Of a DNA stretch of 5,313 bases, positions 1-5,313 are shown piece after piece. The notes below the pieces were generated by a model. That model saw nothing but the letters and a program-made list of their open reading frames with translations, was not told the origin of the DNA and did no database searches. The stretch is from Acidimicrobiia bacterium (GTDB lineage: Bacteria > Actinomycetota > Acidimicrobiia > Spongiisociales > SHLN01). How positions within the stretch are numbered: position 1 is the stretch's first letter; each line of letters starts with the position of its first letter. The position numbers and the translations under genes are program-made. The stretch spans positions 1 through 5,313 of the forward strand of contig SHLN01000186.1 of NCBI GenBank assembly GCA_004283105.1, written 5' to 3'.

Positions 1-443
1 AATGCTGACAGCGTGCTGGCCTGGTTTCCGGTTTGCGCCGAAAGCAGGACCCCGCCGTCCGCATTCGCCAAGATCAGCATGAGCCCGTCGCCGGGCACGG
101 ACTGCTCCACCCACGTGCCGATGCTGGGCACACCACCGGAACTCAACCCGGCGAGAACGACCGCGCCAACGACCGCCGCCACGACGAGGCCGATGGTTCC
201 CAGCACGATCTGCCGGGTCGGAATGGTCGGGAGCCGCCAACGCCGGCGGCCTGGTCGCGCCTCCGACCGGCCATCGAGAAGCCGGCGCAATCGCATGACC
301 GCCTCTTCGGACGTGAGGCCGGCCTCCCGACTCACCCGGCCGTACTCGTTGAGCGAGGCACCAAGGCGGGCTTCCACGGCATCGTGGTCGAGGTGGCGAA
401 CTACCCGCATTGGTCGCTTCCTGGCCGGCAACGGCTCTTCCAC
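1..443 (-). CDS. Single-pass membrane protein, N-terminal part (family not recognised)
   Basis: The minus strand is open from a GTG at 443-441 to the left edge, giving 147 codons of a protein truncated by the window. The start is set by an in-frame TAA at 455-453 and an AAGGAGGG site just before the GTG; an ATG at 410-408 (codon 12) is the alternative. Residues 1-78 are basic and Arg-rich, presumably cytoplasmic. Within them, about 35-57 (containing GRVSREAGLTSEEAV then RLRRLL) resembles a helix-turn-helix, which is only a resemblance. Residues 79-100 are a Gly/Ala/Val/Leu/Ile-rich transmembrane helix preceded by several arginines, so the rest should lie outside the membrane. What is visible of that part (101-147) matches no family I recognise. 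It lacks the clear features of EccB, which has a similar topology. Its divergent position beside WXG100 and ATPase genes suggests a secretion accessory or a membrane-tethered regulator; this is inference. The gene itself is well supported, its function is not. Confidence 0.8.
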   Translation of the reverse strand, partial: MEEPLPARKRPMRVVRHLDHDAVEARLGASLNEYGRVSREAGLTSEEAVMRLRRLLDGRSEARPGRRRWRLPTIPTRQIVLGTIGLVVAAVVGAVVLAGLSSGGVPSIGTWVEQSVPGDGLMLILANADGGVLLSAQTGNQASTLSA

Positions 444-446
444 TAG

Positions 447-454
447 CCCTCCTT
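447..454 (-). promoter_or_regulatory. Ribosome binding site of the divergent membrane protein gene
   Basis: On the minus strand AAGGAGGG lies 3 nt before the GTG at 443-441. It is nearly a full anti-Shine-Dalgarno match and is the main reason for choosing GTG over the downstream ATG at 410-408. The spacing is somewhat short. The ATG has a weaker AGGAAG about 6 nt upstream, so it remains possible. Confidence 0.7.
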
Positions 455-470
455 ACACAACGTGAAAAAA

Positions 471-499
471 AGCATGACAGTATTATTTATGGTTGTCAA
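471..499 (-). promoter_or_regulatory. Candidate promoter of the divergent membrane protein gene
   Basis: Reading the minus strand, TTGACA (499-494) is a perfect -35 box. At 17-nt spacing the -10 would be CATGCT (476-471), matching the consensus at only 3 of 6 positions, so the promoter would be weak or activator-dependent. Transcription from it would begin near 464, about 20 nt before the GTG start. The -35 boxes of the two divergent promoters are 13 bp apart. Confidence 0.4.
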
Positions 500-519
500 T
501 TGTTTTTTTGGCTTGACAA
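493..519. repeat. Inverted repeat TTGTCAA-N13-TTGACAA between divergent promoters
   Basis: The arms at 493-499 and 513-519 are exact reverse complements (7 bp), separated by 13 bp that include a T7 run. Each arm contains one of the two divergent -35 boxes, so the symmetry could simply reflect two consensus promoters back to back. It could also be an operator that represses both at once. A further TGACA half-site at 475-479 gives three such half-sites with centres 19-20 bp apart. Confidence 0.5.
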
Positions 520-541
520 GCGTTAACTCATTTTATATCTT
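513..541 (+). promoter_or_regulatory. Candidate sigma-70-type promoter of the WXG100/ATPase operon
   Basis: A perfect -35 box TTGACA lies at 513-518. With a 17-nt spacer the -10 is TATCTT (536-541, 4 of 6 matches); with a 15-nt spacer it is TATATC (534-539). Transcription would start near 547-549, leaving a leader of about 45 nt that includes the GC-rich hairpin and the Shine-Dalgarno of the first gene. It is the only convincing promoter-like sequence upstream of the three plus-strand genes, so it probably drives all of them. Start site not verified. Confidence 0.55.
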
Positions 542-554
542 TTGATCCTAGGAA

Positions 555-571
555 CCGCGGAACGGCCGCGG
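555..571 (+). repeat. GC-rich potential hairpin in the leader of the first WXG100 gene
   Basis: CCGCGG (555-560) and CCGCGG (566-571) flank a 5-nt AACGG loop, allowing a 6-bp all-GC stem that ends about 8 nt before the Shine-Dalgarno (579-585). No U-run follows, so it is not a terminator. It could stabilise the transcript 5' end or affect ribosome loading. CCGCGG is self-complementary, and the segment also reads as an imperfect direct repeat, so it may have no RNA role. Confidence 0.4.
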
Positions 572-591
572 GAAACGGAAAGGGATGCAAC

Positions 592-867
592 ATGAGCATC
601 ATGGTGGGAGCCAATCTCGAGCAGATGGCCGGCCTCGAAAACCAATTCGCCAACGAATCGGTCGCCGTCAACGACCTGATCGCGCGCATCAACGGCGTAG
701 TCGGCAATACAACCTGGGTCGGACGGTACGCCGACGAGTTCCGCGGCAAGTGGGAGGGCGAGTTCAAGACCGCCCTCAACAACCTGGTCGCCGCGCTCGA
801 GGAGGCCAGGACGGTGGTCGGCACCAACCGGCAGAACATCGCCGCTGCCACGGGCCAGGGCGCCTGA
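592..867 (+). CDS. WXG100-family (ESAT-6/CFP-10-like) protein
   Basis: This 91-residue protein has the size and layout of WXG100 proteins: a helix (about 8-36), a turn carrying the signature W42-V-G44, then a second helix (about 46-86). The turn continues as RYADEF, with a second tryptophan at W54 (W54-E-G56). WXG100 proteins form antiparallel helical-hairpin dimers exported by the ESX/type VII pathway through an EccC/EssC ATPase, as substrates or as carriers for larger toxins. There is no signal peptide or membrane segment, as expected. The C-terminal part has no tyrosine, so the usual YxxxD/E secretion motif is absent. The ATG at 592 is preceded by AAAGGGA (579-585) at 6-nt spacing; a second ATG at codon 4 is less well placed. 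The next gene begins 25 nt downstream and probably encodes the dimer partner. The family assignment is strong; a specific Esx name is not justified. Confidence 0.93.
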   Translation: MSIMVGANLEQMAGLENQFANESVAVNDLIARINGVVGNTTWVGRYADEFRGKWEGEFKTALNNLVAALEEARTVVGTNRQNIAAATGQGA

Positions 868-880
868 TTCTGCCGGCGGA

Positions 881-888
881 AAGGAGGG
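881..888 (+). promoter_or_regulatory. Ribosome binding site fixing a GTG start
   Basis: AAGGAGGG lies in the 25-nt gap between the two small genes, 4 nt before GTG at 893-895. This strong match supports the GTG as the real start of the second WXG100-like protein. The resulting protein also has its WXG at the usual distance from the N-terminus. Confidence 0.8.
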
Positions 889-892
889 TCCC

Positions 893-1231
893 GTGTCGAG
901 TTGGTCGCTGTCGCTCCGCAGCTACGCCGGGACCCTCCGTTCGCTTGCGGGCAGGTTGGAAGCCGGTCCCCTCCATCCCGTCTACGCAGACCTCCACGAG
1001 GTATGGGTCGGACCGGCGGCCACGGAGCTAGCGACCGGAGCCCGGACCCTCGACCGGAACGCCGCATCGGTCGGCGGGGAGTTGCGGCGGGTGGCCACCG
1101 CCCTCGATCGGAGGGCCTCGTCGATCGAAGCGGCGGAAGCCGCGGCGGCCGCAGAAGCCGCTGCCGCAGAAGAGCTCCTCGTCCATGGCGCGACGTCGGC
1201 CCCTCCGCCTCCCCCACCCACCTGGCGCTGA
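893..1231 (+). CDS. Second WXG100-like protein with Ala/Glu helix and polyproline tail
   Basis: This 112-residue protein starts at GTG. Residues 5-35 form a first amphipathic helix, W38-V-G40 followed by PAATEL is the WXG turn, and about 44-97 form a second helix. From 79 to 94 this helix becomes almost pure Ala/Glu (EAAEAAAAAEAAAAEE), encoded partly by a 15-nt repeat (GCCGCAGAAG at 1148-1157 and 1163-1172). The tail has six consecutive prolines (104-109) and ends TWR. At 112 residues it is slightly longer than the typical ~100. It is most likely the heterodimer partner of the preceding protein, because WXG100 genes commonly come in adjacent pairs beside the ATPase gene. No YxxxD/E motif follows the WXG; the only tyrosines (Y11, Y31) precede it. 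The polyproline tail may be a flexible extension that touches the ATPase or another partner, which is inference. Sequence similarity to the first protein is low outside the W-V-G turn. Confidence 0.85.
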   Translation: MSSWSLSLRSYAGTLRSLAGRLEAGPLHPVYADLHEVWVGPAATELATGARTLDRNAASVGGELRRVATALDRRASSIEAAEAAAAAEAAAAEELLVHGATSAPPPPPPTWR

Positions 1232-1237
1232 TCCACC

Positions 1238-4200
1238 ATGCAGCTTGTCGTTCGGAGTCCCGATCAGCAGTGGGACCTCAGCGTGCCCGAATGGCGCACG
1301 ACAACACCGGGGATGTTGGCCGATCGCCTTGGAATCGAGCCCGGCGGCCATGCCGTGGTCGACGGCCGGATCCTCCCGTTCGACTCCACGCTCGGCGACG
1401 TCGCCCTCCACATGGGGTCGATCGTGGAGTTCGGCTCCACCACCCCCAGCCCGTCACCTGCCCCGGCCGTCGATCTGTGCATCGTGGCGGGGCCGGACTC
1501 AGGTGGCCGGGTTCCTCTTCCTCCGGGCGAATACGCAATCGGGGACTCTGAGTCCGCCAACATCATCATTGCCGATGCCGGACTGGCCGCCGTCGAACTC
1601 CTCGTTACGGTGACCGAAGCGAGATCCGTCGTTGTGTGCCCGATCCCGGGCCTGACCGAAGTCACTATCGACGGTCGCCCGCTCGTTGGTCCGACGGCCC
1701 TGGAGGCCGGCGCCATCCTCGCGCTCGGGCCATCAGGGGTGGTCATCGGCCCGCATCATGCCGACGATGCCGCCGTGCGCGAGCATCCGCGACGCAGGGG
1801 AACCGTTCCCTTCAATCGACCGCCCCGGACCCTGGGAGCGGCCCGGCGACCGGCCGTACATATCCCGGGCGCGCAGCCGCCCCCGGGACGGCCGCAGCGA
1901 TTCCGATGGGCAACCGCCCTGGCACCGGCGGCGGCCGGAATCGCCATGGCGTTCCTGTTCAGCCCCTTCATGCTGCTGTTCGCTCTCTTGAGCCCGGCCA
2001 TGGTCACCGCCAACTGGATAGAAGACCGTTCCCGCCTTCGGCGTGAGCGTCGGGAACGCGAACACGAGCTCAGCACCGGCCTCGAGCGTCTCGACCTCGA
2101 ACTCACCGCTGCCGCCGCCCTCGACCGGGCCCGCCTGATCGCAGATCACCCGGATCTCGCCGAGGCAACCCGCCGCGCCCGGAGCGGTAGCGAGCATCTG
2201 TGGGAGCGCCGGCCCCACCACGATGACTTCCTGCAGCTCCTCGTCGGCTACGGGACCATTCCGTGGGAACCGCTTCTCGACATACCTCGATCGGGCATCG
2301 CCCCCGAGGCGGAAGGTCCGCTGTCGCTCCACACCCACCTCCTCATGGGTCCGGTGACCGTTGATGCCGCTCCCGGCCGGGTCGTCGGTATTGGCGGAAG
2401 GCGCGCCGAAGCAGTGGAGATGGCCGCCGCGCTGGTCCTTGAGGCCGCCATCCACCACGGCCCCTCCGACCTCCGCATCGCCGTGGCCACCGAGCCGGGT
2501 CGGCGCCGCGATTGGGAATGGACGAAGTGGCTTCCGCACACGGTTGTCGACCGGTCCGCCGAGCAACGGCTCCTCGCAGCCGACCCGGAGGAGGTGGCGA
2601 GCCTTCTTCGCCTGCTGAGCGAACAATCCCCGGCGGACCCGCCCGGGAAACAGGAGGTGACCTTGTTGGTTGTCGATCTCGACGGCCTCGCCGACGAGGA
2701 CCATGCTCCGATCCGAGACGTGGTGGCCGGTATGGGCTCGCCGGTGGCGGGCATCGTGTTGGGAGACCAGCTGCCGTCATCGTGTACGGCAGTTCTCGAG
2801 GTCACGCCGGCACAGACCCGGCTCCGGCTTCCCTCGGAGGACCGTCATCTCGATGCCGCCGTCGCACTGCGAGCCGGGCAGGAGATCGCCGAACAGACTG
2901 CCGCCGCTCTCGCCAGGTTTGAGGATCCGGACCTGCGCCAATCCGGCGGCGACCTCCCGACGGACTCACGGTTGACGACCCTGCTCGACCTTCCAGACAT
3001 CAGTCCCAGCCGACTACTGGCCCGGTGGCGAAGCCAACCTCGCGGATCATTGGCAGCTCCGGTCGGCGAGACCGAGGCCGGGCCCCTCGGTGTCGACCTC
3101 GTCGCCGATGGTCCCCACGGATTGGTCGCCGGCACGACCGGGTCGGGGAAGAGCGAATTGCTCAGAACGATGGTGGCGTCGATGGCGGCGAGCGTCGACC
3201 CGACCGGGCTCAACTTCGTGCTCATCGACTACAAAGGAGGCAGCGCCTTCGACGCCTGCGCCGCCCTCCCCCATACCGTCGGGCTCGTGACCGACCTGGA
3301 TGCTCATCTCGGAGAGCGGGCACTCGTATCGCTCGAAGCCGAGCTCCGCTACCGCGAAGGCCGCCTCCGCGAAGCGGGAGCCTCTGACATCACCGAGTAC
3401 CATGGCCTCTCCGATGTCCCGCTCCCGAGGCTGGTCGTCGTCATCGACGAGTTCGCCGCCCTCGCCAAAGAGCTGCCCGCCTTCGTGGCATCCCTCGTAG
3501 ACATCGCCCAGCGGGGGAGGAGCCTGGGGGTCCACATGCTCCTGGCCACCCAGCGGCCGAGCGGGGTCGTCAGCGAGAGCATTCGAGCCAATACCAATCT
3601 GCGGATCGCTCTGCGGGTCCAGGATGGCGCTGATTCAAGCGACGTCATCGGCGACACCCGGGCGGCATCCATCGGCCGCCGGCTCCCCGGCCGGGCCTTT
3701 CTGCGGCTCGGACCGGCCGAGACGTTCCCGTTTCAATCCGCCCTCGTCACGGGCTCTGGTTCGGACGCGCAAGCACCCGACATCCGTGCATTCGCTTTTG
3801 GCTTTGAGCCCCGGTCGGTGGCCACCCGTCCGATCGATTCGGGCCGAACCGATCTCGAGCGACTGGTAGACGCCATCCAGGACGCAGCCGCCTCCTCCGG
3901 GGTCCCCCCCGCCCGCCGGCCCTGGTTGGAACCGTTGCCACCGGTGCTTGCCCCGGGCACGGTCGCCGCCGACGCCGTTGCCGACGGAGTGGGCGTGACG
4001 ATTGGACTGCTGGACGATCCCTATCGCCAGGCTCAGGTGCCGTTCAGCTGGAGTGGCGACCGGGGCAATCTCCTCATCTTCGGCGCCGCCGGGGCAGGAA
4101 CCACGACCGCCTTGCTCGGCATCGCCACCAGATTGGCTTCGGTCTACTCGCCCGACCGCCTCCACCTCTATGGGATCGACTACGACGGGCAGGCACTTCT

Positions 4201-5313
4201 CGACCTGCGCCCGCTCCCCCACACCGGGGCCATGGTGACGGCCGACGACTCCGAACGCCAGCAACGGCTGATCCGGCTGCTGCGCGGAGAGATCGAGGAG
4301 CGCCGCCGCCTCGCAGGGTCGGCCGGGACGCTCCGTGACCTGCCGGCGATTGTGCTGCTGATCGACGAGTACGGCGGCTTGCGCGGAGCGTTCGATGAAG
4401 CCGGCGACCACCGCCATCTCGACGCCCTCCACCGCATCATCACCGACGGCCCCGGTCTCGGGATCTACACGATCGCCACCGCCAAGCGTGCTACCGCCTT
4501 CCCGAGCTCGGTTGCCTCGGTTGTTGCCGAGAAGCTCATCATGAACCTGGCCGACTCAAACGAGCTGAGCGGTTTCGGGCTGTACGGAAGCTCGGTCCCC
4601 GCCTTCGTGCCGGGTCGAGCCATCAACCTGTCTACCGGCCATGAAGTCCAGCTCGACCTGCCCATGGCGGTCGAGACCATCGGCGGCCCCGCCCCCCGGC
4701 GCCCTCCGGTGTCGATCGAGGTTCTCTCCCCGGAAGTGAAACTGAGCGAGATCATCGACGAGGCCCGGCTGACGGACCAGTTGTGGCACCTTCCGATCGG
4801 TATCGGCGACTCGAATCTCGAGATTGCCTGCTGGGAACTCGGAGAGGGCGACGGTGCCCTCGTCGCCGGCAGCAGTCGTTCGGGGCGAAGCAGCACCCTG
4901 GTGGCTATCGCGGCCACCGTGTCCCGGCATCGACCCGATGTCGAGATACTCGCCTTCACCCCGCGGCCGTCACCCCTGCGAGATCTTCCGGAAATCCGTG
5001 TGTCCGACGGGGACCCCGGACCCGTCCTCGCCGACCTTCCCACGGACGGCCGGTACCTCGTCCTCATCGACGATGCCGACTTCGTCGCCGACGCCTCCGG
5101 TGCCTTGCAGCGGTTCCTCGCCGACCGACCCCGCCATGTGCGGGTAGTCGCGGCGGGACGAGCCGACGTCCTTCGAACGACCTACGGGCACTGGACCCAG
5201 GAGGTCCGTCGCGCCAGAACCGGGCTCATCCTCGATCCTTCACCCTTGATAGACGGCGATCTCTTTGGGGTACAACTCCCCCGGCACACGGGACCACGCT
5301 TGCCGACCGGCCG
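1238..5313 (+). CDS. EccC/EssC-type FtsK/SpoIIIE ATPase with FHA domain (C-terminus cut by window)
   Basis: One frame is open from ATG 1238 through the window end (1358 codons). It is the membrane ATPase motor of type VII secretion, which recognises WXG100 proteins and powers export. Domain order: a ubiquitin-like segment (about 1-66, with VDGR at 41-44); an FHA-like domain (78-172); a Pro/Arg-rich linker; two closely spaced membrane helices (about 224-242 and 243-261); a basic helix; and a cytoplasmic stalk containing LWERRP (321-326), a motif typical of the family. ATPase 1 is canonical: Walker A GTTGSGKS (632-639), DYKGG (664-668), Walker B LVVVIDEF (732-739), ATQRP (770-774). ATPase 2 has GAAGAGTT (949-956), lacking the lysine, but keeps D1043-E1044. 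ATPase 3 has GSSRSGRS (1211-1218) and D1278-D1279. The gene starts 6 nt after the previous stop with no visible Shine-Dalgarno, suggesting translational coupling. Because ATPase 3 is nearly complete, probably only a few dozen residues lie beyond the window. DNA-translocating FtsK is unlikely given the three ATPase domains and neighbouring WXG100 genes. Confidence 0.95.
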   Translation, partial: MQLVVRSPDQQWDLSVPEWRTTTPGMLADRLGIEPGGHAVVDGRILPFDSTLGDVALHMGSIVEFGSTTPSPSPAPAVDLCIVAGPDSGGRVPLPPGEYAIGDSESANIIIADAGLAAVELLVTVTEARSVVVCPIPGLTEVTIDGRPLVGPTALEAGAILALGPSGVVIGPHHADDAAVREHPRRRGTVPFNRPPRTLGAARRPAVHIPGAQPPPGRPQRFRWATALAPAAAGIAMAFLFSPFMLLFALLSPAMVTANWIEDRSRLRRERREREHELSTGLERLDLELTAAAALDRARLIADHPDLAEATRRARSGSEHLWERRPHHDDFLQLLVGYGTIPWEPLLDIPRSGIAPEAEGPLSLHTHLLMGPVTVDAAPGRVVGIGGRRAEAVEMAAALVLEAAIHHGPSDLRIAVATEPGRRRDWEWTKWLPHTVVDRSAEQRLLAADPEEVASLLRLLSEQSPADPPGKQEVTLLVVDLDGLADEDHAPIRDVVAGMGSPVAGIVLGDQLPSSCTAVLEVTPAQTRLRLPSEDRHLDAAVALRAGQEIAEQTAAALARFEDPDLRQSGGDLPTDSRLTTLLDLPDISPSRLLARWRSQPRGSLAAPVGETEAGPLGVDLVADGPHGLVAGTTGSGKSELLRTMVASMAASVDPTGLNFVLIDYKGGSAFDACAALPHTVGLVTDLDAHLGERALVSLEAELRYREGRLREAGASDITEYHGLSDVPLPRLVVVIDEFAALAKELPAFVASLVDIAQRGRSLGVHMLLATQRPSGVVSESIRANTNLRIALRVQDGADSSDVIGDTRAASIGRRLPGRAFLRLGPAETFPFQSALVTGSGSDAQAPDIRAFAFGFEPRSVATRPIDSGRTDLERLVDAIQDAAASSGVPPARRPWLEPLPPVLAPGTVAADAVADGVGVTIGLLDDPYRQAQVPFSWSGDRGNLLIFGAAGAGTTTALLGIATRLASVYSPDRLHLYGIDYDGQALLDLRPLPHTGAMVTADDSERQQRLIRLLRGEIEERRRLAGSAGTLRDLPAIVLLIDEYGGLRGAFDEAGDHRHLDALHRIITDGPGLGIYTIATAKRATAFPSSVASVVAEKLIMNLADSNELSGFGLYGSSVPAFVPGRAINLSTGHEVQLDLPMAVETIGGPAPRRPPVSIEVLSPEVKLSEIIDEARLTDQLWHLPIGIGDSNLEIACWELGEGDGALVAGSSRSGRSSTLVAIAATVSRHRPDVEILAFTPRPSPLRDLPEIRVSDGDPGPVLADLPTDGRYLVLIDDADFVADASGALQRFLADRPRHVRVVAAGRADVLRTTYGHWTQEVRRARTGLILDPSPLIDGDLFGVQLPRHTGPRLPTG

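Larger units (their letters stand above)
444..591. other. AT-rich divergent intergenic region
   Basis: This 148-bp gap separates two divergently transcribed genes. A hand count of 455-550 gives about 30% G+C, in sharp contrast to the GC-rich genes on both sides. It holds an A7 run (about 465-471), a T7 run (503-509), two outward-facing TTGACA boxes and a GC-rich hairpin near the plus-strand start codon. No coding potential is seen. It most likely carries both promoters and their control sites. The homopolymer runs do not follow stable stems, and both neighbours read away from the gap, so they are not called terminators. Confidence 0.75.

Noticed and set aside
13..465. Plus-strand open frames over the left end
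   Set aside because: They are Arg/Pro/Ser-rich with no domain. The minus strand here has a strong ribosome binding site, an upstream in-frame stop and a clear transmembrane helix, so it is the coding strand.
461..512. A7 and T7 runs as possible terminators
   Set aside because: No stable stem precedes either run in the needed orientation, and both flanking genes are transcribed away from the region.
1120..1175. GC-rich tandem repeat as a possible mobile or recombination element
   Set aside because: The repetition is fully explained by Ala/Glu codons of the helical segment and stays in frame; there are no terminal repeats or target duplications.
528..1217. Minus-strand open frame covering both small genes
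   Set aside because: It is antisense to two WXG100-type genes with good ribosome binding sites, and its translation is compositionally odd with no motif.
1733..2704. Long minus-strand open frame (323 codons) opposite the ATPase gene
   Set aside because: It lies entirely antisense to the stalk-coding part of the ATPase frame, which carries recognisable family motifs. Its translation is low-complexity with no domain, as expected of shadow frames in GC-rich DNA.
3131..3154. DNA-translocating FtsK/SpoIIIE for chromosome segregation
   Set aside because: Three tandem ATPase domains, an FHA-like N-terminus, the LWERRP stalk motif and adjacent WXG100 genes point to a secretion ATPase. The FtsK multi-pass N-terminal membrane region is absent; its gamma DNA-binding end could not be assessed because the C-terminus is cut.
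3635..4432. Minus-strand open frame (265 codons) opposite ATPase domains 1-2
   Set aside because: It is antisense to conserved ATPase sequence, has no recognisable family, and is explained by high third-position GC on the plus strand.

Overview
This window is high-GC DNA (genes look roughly two-thirds G+C). It carries the start of a type VII (ESX/WXG100) secretion locus. The gene content, GC-rich codon choice, GTG starts and strong AGGAGG-type ribosome binding sites fit an actinobacterium. The ATPase architecture is the non-mycobacterial kind with a forkhead-associated (FHA) domain, so this is probably not a Mycobacterium. The exact lineage cannot be read from the sequence.

Layout. Bases 1-443 (minus strand) hold the first 147 codons of a single-pass membrane protein of unknown family, cut by the left edge. 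Bases 444-591 are a strikingly AT-rich divergent intergenic region. It contains two outward-facing TTGACA -35 boxes and, next to the first plus-strand gene, a GC-rich potential hairpin. Bases 592-867 encode a 91-aa WXG100 protein. Bases 893-1231 encode a second, 112-aa WXG100-like protein with an Ala/Glu-rich helix and a polyproline tail. Bases 1238 to the right edge (open at 5313) encode at least 1358 residues of an EccC/EssC-type FtsK/SpoIIIE ATPase. Its order is a ubiquitin-like N-terminus, a degenerate FHA domain, two membrane segments, a stalk and three ATPase domains. Only the extreme C-terminus seems to be missing.

How it fits together. The three plus-strand genes are tightly spaced (25 nt and 6 nt gaps) and look like one operon from the AT-rich region. 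The two small proteins would form a helical-hairpin dimer that is the substrate or cofactor of the membrane ATPase motor. The divergent membrane protein may be a further secretion component or a membrane-tethered regulator; neither is proven. No EccB, EccD, EccE or mycosin gene lies inside the window, so the rest of the machine, if present, lies outside it.

Points worth a second look: neither small protein has the usual YxxxD/E secretion signal. ATPase domains 2 and 3 have lost the Walker A lysine. The FHA domain lacks phosphothreonine-binding residues. The ATPase gene has no visible Shine-Dalgarno and follows the upstream gene in the same reading frame after a single TGA.
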